From positions 1 to 64,000 of the forward strand of contig JAIPHJ010000008.1 in NCBI GenBank assembly GCA_021735245.1: 64,000 nucleotides of DNA, in the 5' to 3' direction. Position 1 is the stretch's first letter. Each line of letters opens with the position of its first letter. Source of the DNA: Candidatus Bipolaricaulota bacterium (GTDB taxonomy: Bacteria; Bipolaricaulota; Bipolaricaulia; M55B111). The position numbers were made by a program, and so were the translations under genes. Below the pieces are notes generated by a model that worked only from the letters and a program-made list of their open reading frames with translations, ran no database searches and was not told the origin of the DNA. Below are positions 19,904 through 29,983 of this stretch, piece after piece.

Positions 19904-20205
19904 ACGTATTTTCTCTGATACTGATCTATTTTGGTCTATTTTTGATGCTGGTGGGGTCCTTTGGTATCGCTCGGATGCCGGATATCTACTCGAGACTGCA
20001 GTCCAGCGGGGTATCGGATACGGTGGGTGTAATTGTTATGCTAGCGGGATTTCTCCTGCTGAACGGGTTCAGGTTTTCCGATTCTTTCCTTGGGTTGCTG
20101 ATGTTGTTCTTCTTCGTTACCGGTCCAATTATCGGTCACTCCATTGCCAAATCGGCTTTTCTTTCGAAGGTCGAGCCCTCTCATTCCAGCGAAGAGGATG
20201 AGTGA
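19900..20205 (+). CDS. mrpG: Antiporter subunit G (MrpG/MbhC type)
   Basis: 101 aa; GSFGIARMPDIYSRLQSSG motif. Confidence 0.88.
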   Translation: MNVFSLILIYFGLFLMLVGSFGIARMPDIYSRLQSSGVSDTVGVIVMLAGFLLLNGFRFSDSFLGLLMLFFFVTGPIIGHSIAKSAFLSKVEPSHSSEEDE

Positions 20206-20208
20206 TCT

Positions 20209-21051
20209 ATGCTAATACTTTTCAGCCTCCTTCTGCTCGGGCTTTCCGTAGCCGTTTTACTCCAGAACAGGCTATTAAATGCGGTGATCCTGCTTGGCGT
20301 GTTTAGCCTCGTCAGTTCGGTTATCTATTTTTGGGTAGGGGCTCCGGACGTTGCCGTCACCGAGGGGGCGATTGGAGTAGCTTTCGTAACGTTTATTTAC
20401 GTGCTGGCTTTAAGTGACCAGGGCAAGCTGCACGTGATTGCCGAAGAGGTCCCGCCTTTCCTGTTCCAGGAAAAAGGAGAACTGCAGGGGGCGGAGCTGG
20501 AGATACTGGAAGGGTTTGCCGAAAAAATAAACCTCGAGCTGGAGGTAGAGTTCGTGGGGCACCAGGAATTGACTTCGTTGATCGGGGGCAGGAGGGCGGA
20601 CGTGATAGCTGGAGCCTATTTCCCCGGGTTCCTGGCCCAGGAGGAAATAAGCCACTCGAAGGGTTACAACCAGGGCCAGCTGGCGAAAATTCACCGGACC
20701 CCTCCGGGCGAGGGCGATATCGGAATCCTTGCGGAGACCGATCTTTCCGAATTTACCGAAATAAGCGAAGAAGATTTATCTCGATTTAGCTCTGTGGACG
20801 AGATGGTCACGGCTTATAACGAGGGCCGGATTAGGGGATTCATTTCCGATTCCGGCCGGATGTCGGCCTCGTTGTACAGGGTAAATACTACCCTGCGGGA
20901 TAAGAGTGAGATCGTTACGCTCGGTGAATTGGACTACAGTTTTGCCGTTTCTTCCGGGGAAGAAGAGCTTCTCGATCGGCTGAATGACTATTTGGCCGAC
21001 CTGACTCGCTCGGGCAAAATCGGTGAACTGTTGTCGGATCACTTTCGGTGA
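20209..21051 (+). CDS. DUF4040 (MbhD-like) membrane domain fused to a family-3-like periplasmic solute-binding domain
   Basis: N-term NAVILLGVFSLVSSVIYFWVGAPDVAVTEGAIG (DUF4040); C-term EEVPPFLFQEKGELQGAELEILEGFAEKINLELEVEFV...RSGKIGELLSDHF (SBP_bac_3 style). Confidence 0.8.
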   Translation: MLILFSLLLLGLSVAVLLQNRLLNAVILLGVFSLVSSVIYFWVGAPDVAVTEGAIGVAFVTFIYVLALSDQGKLHVIAEEVPPFLFQEKGELQGAELEILEGFAEKINLELEVEFVGHQELTSLIGGRRADVIAGAYFPGFLAQEEISHSKGYNQGQLAKIHRTPPGEGDIGILAETDLSEFTEISEEDLSRFSSVDEMVTAYNEGRIRGFISDSGRMSASLYRVNTTLRDKSEIVTLGELDYSFAVSSGEEELLDRLNDYLADLTRSGKIGELLSDHFR

Positions 21052-21752
21052 TAACAATGGGTAAGTATTCCGTGTCGTTGAAAACGTTGTACGTGATTTT
21101 TCTTGTGATAATGTTTGGCGCCTTTACGATCGGAGCCCTGCTTATAGTAGATGATACGGGAGTTTCCCGGTTGGGTGCGATATACCTTGAGCGGAGTCAG
21201 AAGTTTCCAAATATTTCTAACGTCGTATTTGGGGTCTACGGGATGTACAGATTTTACGACACGCTGTTTGAATTATTGATATTCTCTACTGCCGTGCTGG
21301 GAATCACTGTATTTTCCGACCTGGAGCCCTCGCCGGGTTCGGCGTCGCGGAGACCGGTCGAGTCTCACGTTGTCTCAGCTTCTGCTTCGTTTCTCTACCC
21401 AATTATCGCCGTCTTTGGAATTTATCTCGCCTTTAGTGCCCATCTGGGTCCCGGAGGCGGGTTTGCCGGCGGGGTGATCAGCGGAACCGGGATACTTTTA
21501 CTTGCTCTGGCGAAGGGCGCCGAGGAAACCGCTCGCAATTTCCGGGAAGATTCCATGAAGCAGCTCGAATACGTCGTACTTTTTCTGGCACTATTGGTAG
21601 CAATCCTTGGTGCCTTATATCCGACGGAAGTTTATCGGGATGCACTTGGAACCGGCGTGATCACCCTCGTAAATATATCGATAGCGATGAAGGTCTTCAT
21701 CGGAACCTGGGCCATATTACACTTCTTTGTCAAACATAGAGGGGAAGTATGA
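21048..21752 (+). CDS. mrpB: MrpB-type subunit with MbhE-like N-terminal extension
   Basis: AFSAHLGPGGGFAGGVISG MnhB motif; about 90-aa two-TM N-terminal part. Confidence 0.82.
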   Translation: MITMGKYSVSLKTLYVIFLVIMFGAFTIGALLIVDDTGVSRLGAIYLERSQKFPNISNVVFGVYGMYRFYDTLFELLIFSTAVLGITVFSDLEPSPGSASRRPVESHVVSASASFLYPIIAVFGIYLAFSAHLGPGGGFAGGVISGTGILLLALAKGAEETARNFREDSMKQLEYVVLFLALLVAILGALYPTEVYRDALGTGVITLVNISIAMKVFIGTWAILHFFVKHRGEV

Positions 21753-22117
21753 GTACCGGCGTACTGGCGTCTGCGATCTCGATAATTATCGTCTGTATTG
21801 GCGTACTTGGCCTGATACTTAAGCGAAATCTATTGTTGAAGCTTCTGAGTCTAAATATCGTAAATACGGCGACGATACTTTTCTTCGTACTGGTTGTTTA
21901 CAGCCCCGGAGATAGAGCACCGATAGATCCGTCACCCGGGGTTCAATACGCCGACCCTCTACCTCAGGCTCTCGTCCTCACCTCCATAGTCATTAATTTC
22001 GGCGTCCTTGCTCTTTCACTTCTGTTTACGATGGTCCTGGTGAAGCGCTATCACACGCTTGATCTAATAAAAATAGAGGATTTCGTCAGGCGAGAATTCG
22101 AGGAGGAAAAGTCGTGA
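21749..22117 (+). CDS. mrpC: Antiporter subunit C (MrpC/NuoK-like)
   Basis: 122 aa; DPLPQALVLTSIVINFG motif. Confidence 0.88.
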   Translation: MSTGVLASAISIIIVCIGVLGLILKRNLLLKLLSLNIVNTATILFFVLVVYSPGDRAPIDPSPGVQYADPLPQALVLTSIVINFGVLALSLLFTMVLVKRYHTLDLIKIEDFVRREFEEEKS

Positions 22118-23640
22118 CCGCTCTACTGGTAGGGGTTGGCTCCTACGTCTCCGCGGGTATTTTAAGCCTTCTCTTTTCTCGTTACAGATTCTGGTTTAGT
22201 TTGTTAGGCTGGGCTGGAGCGCTGACCGGAGCTTCTTTTGGCGTCTCTTCCTTCCTCGGTTCGGGGCCGCTCGTGGGTACGCTGGGCAGGTGGGGAATTC
22301 TGGGGATCGAGATAGTAATAGATCAAACTACCCTCCTGTTTTCCGGCCTCGTCGTTATCCTGAATATTTTCACTCTGGTTTATCTCCGGGGGTCGAAGAA
22401 AGGGGTATTCTATTGCCTTTATAACTTCCTTCTGGCCACGACGTTTTCTATTGCTTTTTCTCACGATCTATTTAACCTCTACGTAACTATAGAGTTTATG
22501 TCCCTGGTGTCCATCCTGTTGATCGGATACGAGCGAAAAGCTTATCAAATTTATGCCGGCGCCAAATACCTGATAATTTCCTCGCTGGCAATGAGCCTTT
22601 ACCTGATCGGACTGGGACTCGTTTACAGGGCTGGAGGAAGTCTGGGGATTAGCGAGCTGGCTCGGACCGTGGAAGGTGGGACTGATTTATCCATTTCCCT
22701 GGGTCTCTGTCTGATGTTGACCGGACTGGCCGTTAAAGGAGGAGTCTTTCTTTTCAGCATGTGGCTGCCCGACGCCCACTCCTACAGCGATACGGTTGTC
22801 TCCGCACTCCTTTCCGGAATGGCGATTAAGTCCGGCCTGATTGGAATCATCAGGGTCTCAGAAATGCTTGACTGGAGCCAGTTGTTGCTGGTGCTTGGGG
22901 CTCTGACCGGTATAGCAGGGGCAATATTTGCACTCGTAAGTCGCAAACCGAAAAAAATACTGGCCCATTCGACGATATCTCAGGTGGGTTATATCCTTAT
23001 CGGAATTGGTACCGGAACTCCAGCAGGGGTTCTGGCCGCCTCGCTTCACTTATTTTTCCATGGACTGTTCAAGGCTTTGCTCTTTTTATCCGTAGGAGCA
23101 GCGGGGGTTGGAGCGGACGATATCGATCGAGCCAGGAACCTTTCGGTTCCCCTGACAAGCAAGGTAGGGTTGGTTGTCGGTTCGGTCTCGATAATGGCAA
23201 TCCCCCCTTTCAACAAATACTTTAGCAAGACCATGCTCGTCGAGCAGGTAAACCAGGAGTGGGCCTGGTTTGCGATGCTGGCCATCGGACTCGGAACGGC
23301 CCTGTATACCTTGAGACTTGACTGGGCTTTAATTTTTGAGGCTCGGACTGATTGGGCTGGTAAAAATGACTTTGTAGTAGTAGTTTTTGCCCTGGCTGTT
23401 GTTTTATCCAGCCTTCTGGCCTGGGTTATTTTAGGCAGCCCGGAGATGGTACAATTGCTGAGCTTGCACCACCTGGCTACATACCTTGTCATACCTGTTG
23501 TCGGCGGATTTGCGCTGCTACTTTTCAAGAAGAAGTTGAGCGAGATCTCCCCCCCTGACTTTCCCTTTAGCCTGGAGAACTCCCTCGTTTCCTTGTTTAC
23601 GGGCTTTCTGCTTATAGAGCTGGTATTGTTTGTACTTTAA
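22114..23640 (+). CDS. mrpD: Antiporter subunit D (MrpD/NuoN-like)
   Basis: 508 aa multi-TM; GGVFLFSMWLPDAHSYSDTVVSALLSG and AHSTISQVGYI motifs. Confidence 0.9.
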   Translation: MTALLVGVGSYVSAGILSLLFSRYRFWFSLLGWAGALTGASFGVSSFLGSGPLVGTLGRWGILGIEIVIDQTTLLFSGLVVILNIFTLVYLRGSKKGVFYCLYNFLLATTFSIAFSHDLFNLYVTIEFMSLVSILLIGYERKAYQIYAGAKYLIISSLAMSLYLIGLGLVYRAGGSLGISELARTVEGGTDLSISLGLCLMLTGLAVKGGVFLFSMWLPDAHSYSDTVVSALLSGMAIKSGLIGIIRVSEMLDWSQLLLVLGALTGIAGAIFALVSRKPKKILAHSTISQVGYILIGIGTGTPAGVLAASLHLFFHGLFKALLFLSVGAAGVGADDIDRARNLSVPLTSKVGLVVGSVSIMAIPPFNKYFSKTMLVEQVNQEWAWFAMLAIGLGTALYTLRLDWALIFEARTDWAGKNDFVVVVFALAVVLSSLLAWVILGSPEMVQLLSLHHLATYLVIPVVGGFALLLFKKKLSEISPPDFPFSLENSLVSLFTGFLLIELVLFVL

Positions 23641-23748
23641 CCCGTCTTTCTCCCAACTCCTGGAGGGTGGAAACTCCAGCTGCTCAAGTCCATAGATTGA
23701 TCAGGCCGGGTCCCCGTACCCGGCCGATAATTCCGATAAAGACACTCC

Positions 23749-23784
23749 GCGCGGGCAATGGGAACCCGCGCTGCTTTTCTTTTT
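23749..23784 (+). terminator. Rho-independent terminator after the mrp cassette
   Basis: gcgcggg-caatgggaa-cccgcgc followed by tgcttttcttttt. Confidence 0.8.
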
Positions 23785-23941
23785 AGAAGTCCCTTATCCC
23801 GTAGGTGATCAACTGGGCCATTTTCATATCTGTAGCAGCCGGAGCTCACACGGCCCGGCGTTTCGTTGAGGCGACCTCTCGGTCCGGCAGTGGGAGAAGG
23901 GCCTGCTCCAGAAGTTTAAAATTGAATCGAGGATTGATCCC

Positions 23942-24583
23942 TCAAAAGTCGTGCTGGTAGGCCAGGGTAGCGGTCAGTAAAACCGTCAGTCCGATAAACA
24001 CCCAGGCGTCGACGTACCAGAAAAATATTACGATCCCGTATAGAAAGCCCCGCCTTCCCAACATGTAGCGTTGACTCCCCTTCTTGAATAATTTTTCCAG
24101 ATAGGCCGGGGCTGAATTCCCTTCGATTTTTTCCAATTTTTCCGGGTCACTCCGGACCAGCACCGTGAGGTTGTTTATATGCCTCAAGGCAAGTAGAAGG
24201 TTAAGGAACGAGAAAGCCAGGGTGAAAAAGACGAGCCATACCGGGTAGTTTACTGACTCAATAAGGGAGGGACCCTCAGTTACCGGTCCCCCCGTCAAAC
24301 CATAAGTCAGAAGGAATCCAACCAACAGGATACTGGCAGAAGCTAGAAAGGTAATGCTCATGATCATATTTCTCAGCTGGTGCACCAGCAGGAGGTGTTG
24401 ACCTTCCTCCGTAGACTTTTTCAACCAGGAGGCGTAACAATCGTTAATCCGGCCTTTCTTTGTCAAGCTCGGCTTTTTCTCTGTGAAGTACAGGTAAGTC
24501 CAGTGGTAAAGGGGGAAACAGAAGCCAAAGACGAGAAAAGCCAGTATGGTTTTTAATTCCATGTTGACCCCTTTGATTGGCAT
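23942..24583 (-). CDS. DUF599-like membrane protein
   Basis: 213 aa, about 4 TM; FPLYHWTYLYFTEKKP and RNMIMSITFLASASILLVGFLL resemble DUF599. Confidence 0.6.
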   Translation of the reverse strand: MPIKGVNMELKTILAFLVFGFCFPLYHWTYLYFTEKKPSLTKKGRINDCYASWLKKSTEEGQHLLLVHQLRNMIMSITFLASASILLVGFLLTYGLTGGPVTEGPSLIESVNYPVWLVFFTLAFSFLNLLLALRHINNLTVLVRSDPEKLEKIEGNSAPAYLEKLFKKGSQRYMLGRRGFLYGIVIFFWYVDAWVFIGLTVLLTATLAYQHDF

Positions 24584-24790
24584 ACGGTGGTCTAATTCAG
24601 GATATTAGCAGCGGGGCGAAATTACAAGACGAGAGTTACTACACCTTCTAAGCCTGAACGTGTTGAAAGTTTACCAAAATCGCCGGAGATTAAGCAGTTG
24701 ACAACAAAATGTTCTTAGTGTTCTTCTGCCTTCAGCCTCCGGCTGCAAGTCGTGGTGGGGGTTTTAGGGCTACGTAGCCTTCCCAATTTA

Positions 24791-26467
24791 TTAGAGCAAG
24801 CTCTGAAGCGGCTGGGGCCTTCCTATATGGTAGCCCTGGGCGTGGTCGGTCCCGTAATTTTTCACCATTTGAAGTGTCTCTTCGTCTTCGACGAACTCGG
24901 CTATTGTCTCCTTTTTTAGCCGGTGGGCAACCTCGACTATCGACTGGACCAGATCCTGATTCATAGAGTCCCGGGGGAGGTTCTGGATGAAGCTGCCGTC
25001 GATCTTCAGGTAGTCCACCGATAGCTGCTTGAGATAGTTGAACGAGGAAAACCCCATACCGAAATCGTCGAGAGCGAATTTACTTCCTCTTGACTTCAGA
25101 GTCGAAATGAAGTCGTTTGCAGACCCGATGTTGCTCAGGGCGGCAGTTTCCGTAACTTCGAACAGGACTCTTTCGAAGTTTCCTCCTTCCAGCGTCCGGT
25201 TGGACTTCAACCAGTTTAGAAGTTCGTTGTCCGTCAGGGACTGACCGGATAAATTAATTGCAAATTGATGGTTAAGGCTTTCGCTCGCTGTTCCGGTCAA
25301 ATTGTCCAGTGTTTCATTCACCACCCATTTATCGATATCCCTGCTCAGACCGAACTTTTCCGCCACCGGGAGAAACTTCCCCGGCGATATTAGCTCGCCT
25401 CCCCCTTCCAGCATCCTAATTAGTACCTCGTAATGGGATATATTATCAGATCCCAGTTCCAGTATAGGCTGTGCGTAGAGCACAAAGTTGTTTTTCTTTA
25501 TCGCGCTATCGATCCGGTTGACCCAGCCGATCCTCGATTTAACTTCTTCCTGGCTGTCGTGCTCCGAATCGTAAACTTTGAATTGATTTCTGCCAGATTC
25601 CTTTGCCTGGGCGAGAGCGATGTCCGCCTTTGCCAGTAGCTCATCGGTACTTGTGCCTTGATCTGGAAATAGGGAATACCCCATGCTAATAGTAGACTGG
25701 ATTTTTGTGCCATTAGTCTTGAATCCTCGTTCCCGAACTTCTCGAATGATTTCCCTGGCTAGTTTTTCGGCATCTTTCCTAGTCTTTTCGGGAGATAGGA
25801 CTATAAATTCGTCCCCGCCGAATCGGGCCAGGTTATCGGACTCGGATAGCTTGTTCTTCAATAGACCTGCCATTGAAACCAGTAGATCGTCGGCCGCTCC
25901 AAACCCGAAGCTGTTGTTGACTTCCCTTAATCGGTCTATATCAACTAATAAGACTGCCCCTGACGTCCCTTCACCGTTCTGGCTCAGATAGTTTTCGAGA
26001 TCGTCACGAAATTTGTAGTGATTGGGTAGCCCTGTAAGTCTGTCGTGGTGTCGCTGGTGGTTAAGCTCTTTTTTTAACCTGATTGTGTCTGATTTATCCT
26101 TGAGTGATACTATGGCTCCAATTACTTCCCCTTCTTCATCTCTGAGAGGGTTGGTCGTGCAGTTCACCGGGATTCTAACCCCGTCTTTTTTCCAGAATAC
26201 ATCTTCAATGCTTATATTTTTTTTGTAGCTTATGGACCGTGATACGGGAGAAACTTCCCATTGATCTTTTCCGTCCCCGGTTGAGTAGATGAGGTTAGAG
26301 TGAAGATAATCCCCCAACAAATCTTCCCCCTCTTTGATGATATTTCCTTCGGCCGACGAGTTTGCGAATACGATTTTGCCGTCTTCATTGACTACTAGAA
26401 CGTTCTGATCGGTTTTGTTTAGTAAAGCAGGGGTGGTAGCATTGATATTTTCGAATATTTCCTCCAA
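24791..26467 (-). CDS. PAS-GGDEF-EAL c-di-GMP turnover protein
   Basis: ARFGGDEFIVL (GGDEF), YEVLIRM (EAL-position variant EVL), ALDDFGMGFSSFNYLKQL and LKIDGSFI (EAL domain). Confidence 0.92.
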   Translation of the reverse strand: MEEIFENINATTPALLNKTDQNVLVVNEDGKIVFANSSAEGNIIKEGEDLLGDYLHSNLIYSTGDGKDQWEVSPVSRSISYKKNISIEDVFWKKDGVRIPVNCTTNPLRDEEGEVIGAIVSLKDKSDTIRLKKELNHQRHHDRLTGLPNHYKFRDDLENYLSQNGEGTSGAVLLVDIDRLREVNNSFGFGAADDLLVSMAGLLKNKLSESDNLARFGGDEFIVLSPEKTRKDAEKLAREIIREVRERGFKTNGTKIQSTISMGYSLFPDQGTSTDELLAKADIALAQAKESGRNQFKVYDSEHDSQEEVKSRIGWVNRIDSAIKKNNFVLYAQPILELGSDNISHYEVLIRMLEGGGELISPGKFLPVAEKFGLSRDIDKWVVNETLDNLTGTASESLNHQFAINLSGQSLTDNELLNWLKSNRTLEGGNFERVLFEVTETAALSNIGSANDFISTLKSRGSKFALDDFGMGFSSFNYLKQLSVDYLKIDGSFIQNLPRDSMNQDLVQSIVEVAHRLKKETIAEFVEDEETLQMVKNYGTDHAQGYHIGRPQPLQSLL

Positions 26468-26528
26468 CTTAAACCTCCTATTTCTCGGCAGTTCCAGCTT
26501 TAAATAGTTAGAACGTGTTTCAGCTGAG

Positions 26529-26664
26529 TCTACAACCCCTACCCCAAGGGACGGGGTTGTAGAAGATCCCCCTTAAGTAGTTTTTTTCGGTCTTTTACAA
26601 ACCAAAAACCAGCCGATTTCTCCCCGGGAGGTGCCCCGGGCCTTCCTCGGCAGGTTTTGGTGAA
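26529..26664 (-). repeat. Complete short palindromic element (copy C), IS200/IS605-like ends, no ORF
   Basis: right-end hairpin tctacaacccctaccccaagggacggggttgtaga plus left-end hairpin ccagccgatttctccccgggaggtgccccgggccttcctcggcagg. Confidence 0.65.
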
Positions 26665-26961
26665 TAAAACAATGTAAGTATAAGTAGAGAGGCGCATTCA
26701 AAAGTGATTTATGTCCCGAACTCCCTAGAAAATAGTTCGAATTTATTTAGGATATAAAGTAGTTAATTCTATTCGATAATAATGTTGCTCGCCGGCGGAA
26801 GCCGATGAAACTTAATTCGGAACAGACTATGAAACCGGGAATAACAGTGGTAAAGGGTGAATTTAGGAGAAGAAAGCAGGTAAAGCGCTGCAGGGTATTG
26901 AAGAACTAATAATCGGCCTTCACTGGCAATTTCGCATTCATCCGCTAAAATATTTTTTGAT

Positions 26962-27873
26962 TTGAATACCTTAACGGGAGTGATACGGGTGAAGTCGGAA
27001 ATTACCAGGTTAATTGGTTCCCCGTTCTGGATTCTCATCAAGTCCGGCGTGATAGTAGTTGCCACGTACCTGGGGGCAAAACTTACCAAATATCTACTTG
27101 ACCGTTGGTCTCAGCGCCGACTGAACCAGTTGAAGGACAAGCAGAAGACGACCGCTGTAACCACCCAGATGGAAGTCTTCCGGAGGGTGGGAGGGTTATT
27201 TATCTGGTTTATAGGGATAATAATCCTGGTATCTCAGTTCCCGGTGGTCCGGAGCCTGGGAGTCGGTTTGTTTGCATCTGCCGGAGTCGTAGGACTGGTA
27301 ATTGGTCTGGCTGCTCAGAATACTCTGTCCAACATGATTGCCGGGATAGTTCTTTCCTTCTCTCAGCCACTTCGACTGGGAGATGCGGTGATAATGGATG
27401 ACGATTTCGGCTACGTCGAGGAAATAACTCTGATGCAGACCTTCATCCGCACCTGGGATAACCGGCGGATCATCGTCCCCAACGACGTCCTGAGTAACAG
27501 AATTGTCCAGAATTGGTCGATCAAGGATCCGAAACTGCTTGCTGCTACGATAATCTACCTCGATTACGGTGCGGATATAGAAAAAATTCGGGAATGGATT
27601 AAGGAAGCTGTAACGGAGAGCGAATACTGGAACGGGGAAGGCGAACCCGGTGTTCAGGTCATGGACTTTACCGAGAAAACCATCAAAGTCCGGGCGCTGG
27701 CCTGGGCCGACGATCCACCTTCGGCCTGGAACCTCCGCTGCGAGATCAGGGAGAAGTTAATAGAGCACTTCCGGGAGGAGGGGCTGGAATTTCCCAAATT
27801 TCGGGTCGAAATGGAACGGCCGGAGTTCGAGACCTTTGAAGAGAACGTGGAATCGGGTATCGATTCCTCATGA
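26962..27873 (+). CDS. MscS-family mechanosensitive channel
   Basis: GVVGLVIGLAAQNTLSNMIAGIVLSFSQPLRLGDAV. Confidence 0.92.
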   Translation: MNTLTGVIRVKSEITRLIGSPFWILIKSGVIVVATYLGAKLTKYLLDRWSQRRLNQLKDKQKTTAVTTQMEVFRRVGGLFIWFIGIIILVSQFPVVRSLGVGLFASAGVVGLVIGLAAQNTLSNMIAGIVLSFSQPLRLGDAVIMDDDFGYVEEITLMQTFIRTWDNRRIIVPNDVLSNRIVQNWSIKDPKLLAATIIYLDYGADIEKIREWIKEAVTESEYWNGEGEPGVQVMDFTEKTIKVRALAWADDPPSAWNLRCEIREKLIEHFREEGLEFPKFRVEMERPEFETFEENVESGIDSS

Positions 27874-27993
27874 GTTGTTCTTGAATGGATGAATATTATT
27901 AGGTGTGGAAGTCTAAAGACTTCCTCTACTTCAAGAGGGAATAACAGCGCATCTGGTGTTTGTGGCGGAACTCATTAGAGTTCCACATCATTG

Positions 27994-28974
27994 CTAAAAC
28001 CAGTCCTTCTTCTTGAAGTAATAAACCATTCCCAGAGCCATAGAGCCCATGACTCCCAGCGCTCCGTAGTAACCCCAATCCCAGCTTAACTCAGGCATTA
28101 TCTCGAAGTTCATCCCATAAATCCCTGCGATGAAGGTAAGAGGGATGAATATGGTGGCTACTATCGTCAGCGTCTTCATTATTTCGTTCATCCGATTGGA
28201 TATGGATGTCATGTACATGTCCCTCGCCATGCTAATTAAATCCCGGTAGTTGGTCAGCAGGTCGAAAATTCTGATCATGTTGTCCTGGATGTCCCGGAAA
28301 TACACCTTCCTTTCGTCGGCGATGAACTGGGTATCAGTCCTGGCCAGTTTTGCCGCCATCTCCCTCTGGGGTCCGGCAGTTTTTTGTATTTCAATTAAGT
28401 CTGAACGGAGGTTGGAAATTTTTGTCAGCAGTTCCTCGTCGGGTTCCGTAAGAACCTCGTCCTCAACCTGGCCAATTTCGTCTTCCAGTTTATCCAGGAC
28501 GGGATAATAATTGTCCGAAATTCCGTCCAAAAGGTAGTAACACAGGTAATCTACCCCTCTGCCGAAGTATCTTTCGGGGTTCTGGGTAATTTGCTCCTCT
28601 AATTGTCCTATTACGGGGAGATTTCGCCGGTGAAAGCTCAGCAAAAAATTGGGCCCGAGTACCAGAGAGAGCTGGAACGTCTGCATTTCTCCTATTTCCC
28701 AGTCCTGAGCGGGGATTCTGGCCAAAATGTAGAGGTAGTCCTGAAACGAATCCACTGTTGGTCTGCTTTCAGTCGTCAGAACGTCCTCTACAGTAAGAGG
28801 GTGGAGATCCAGCTCCTCTCCGACTCGTTTGGTCTCGGATTCGAAAACCTCAGCACCGACGTCCAGCCAGAATAAAACCCCTCTTTGGTTAGCCTGCCCC
28901 TGAAAGTTCTCAAGGGCGTCTTCAACCTGGATTCCGGGCTCTGGCTCGTTGGGATAGAAAAGATAACCTTTCAT
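27994..28974 (-). CDS. corA: CorA-family Mg2+/Co2+ transporter
   Basis: C-terminal IPLTFIAGIYGMNF (GMN motif) and two TM segments. Confidence 0.92.
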   Translation of the reverse strand: MKGYLFYPNEPEPGIQVEDALENFQGQANQRGVLFWLDVGAEVFESETKRVGEELDLHPLTVEDVLTTESRPTVDSFQDYLYILARIPAQDWEIGEMQTFQLSLVLGPNFLLSFHRRNLPVIGQLEEQITQNPERYFGRGVDYLCYYLLDGISDNYYPVLDKLEDEIGQVEDEVLTEPDEELLTKISNLRSDLIEIQKTAGPQREMAAKLARTDTQFIADERKVYFRDIQDNMIRIFDLLTNYRDLISMARDMYMTSISNRMNEIMKTLTIVATIFIPLTFIAGIYGMNFEIMPELSWDWGYYGALGVMGSMALGMVYYFKKKDWF

Positions 28975-29888
28975 TCTTCTTTAGTAATCTCGGTAAATTG
29001 ACCGTCTCCTTGCGGATAGACGTAGACGTCTCGCTGGGGAAATGGAATCCCAATTCCGGCCTCGTTTAGTTTTTTATCGATCTTTCTCCTTACGTTATCC
29101 CTGACGGCTATCCTGTCCTTCGGGGTGGAAATCCAGACTCTGAGTTCGAAGTTAAGTGCCGAATCGGCGTGTTCCTTGAAGAAGACCTGTGGTTCGGGTG
29201 TATCGAGAATTTTTTCCTCTTCGTCCGCTATCTCCAACAGTATATCTTCGACCTTCTCGATGTCCGTTCCGTAGTCTACACCGATAGGGATGCGGAGCCG
29301 GAGCGTCGTATCGCCGGCATAGGACCAATTTGTAACCTGTTTACTTACAAGGTCAGAATTCGGAACTATAATCGATTCGTTGTCGAAAGTGTTAACCACT
29401 GCAACTCTGAACCTAATTTCCTCGACCTTTCCGATTATTCCTTCGACTTCCACTATATCGCCGACCTGAATCGGCCTTTCAAGAAGCAGAATGAGGCCGG
29501 AAGCAAAGTTGGAAAATATGTTCTGCAGGCCGAACCCTATACCTACACCGAACAGACCACCGAATACAGCCAGGATTGACAGATCGAACCCGATCATCTG
29601 TAGTCCGATAAGGAATCCTACGGTGACCGTTACGTACCTGACCAGGCGAGATAGGGTATACTGGGCGCCCTTCTCTATTTCTGTCTTGGAATATACGTTA
29701 CGCTTGAGAAACCTGGTTAACAGGCGGGCGAGGACTACGGAGAGGATGATAACGACTATGAAGTACAGGAAAGACATTACTGAAATACCCTGGCCGCTGA
29801 CCGTGAAGATGGGTTTCTGCAGGAGGTCCCACACGGAAGCAAAAGCCGCAGAGGAGTTCATGTATTCACCCCTTCTTGTATTTCTCAA
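28971..29888 (-). CDS. MscS-family mechanosensitive channel
   Basis: GGLFGVGIGFGLQNIFSNFASGLILLLERPIQVGDIVEV; start codon overlaps region of corA. Confidence 0.92.
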   Translation of the reverse strand: MRNTRRGEYMNSSAAFASVWDLLQKPIFTVSGQGISVMSFLYFIVVIILSVVLARLLTRFLKRNVYSKTEIEKGAQYTLSRLVRYVTVTVGFLIGLQMIGFDLSILAVFGGLFGVGIGFGLQNIFSNFASGLILLLERPIQVGDIVEVEGIIGKVEEIRFRVAVVNTFDNESIIVPNSDLVSKQVTNWSYAGDTTLRLRIPIGVDYGTDIEKVEDILLEIADEEEKILDTPEPQVFFKEHADSALNFELRVWISTPKDRIAVRDNVRRKIDKKLNEAGIGIPFPQRDVYVYPQGDGQFTEITKEE

Positions 29889-29983
29889 CTATGTCGAACG
29901 GGAAAATCCGAAGTAGAGAAATCATCTTATTTGCAAACTTCCTCCCTGATTTGGTTAAAACTTGTTTAGGACCAATCAAAAGG

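Noticed and set aside
23046-23528. 160-aa minus-strand ORF
   Set aside because: Antisense to mrpD; low-complexity Thr/Ser composition typical of shadow ORFs.
23640-23900. Possible gene or riboswitch between mrpD and the DUF599-like gene
   Set aside because: Several hairpins but no consistent coding frame and no recognised aptamer; only the terminator is supported.
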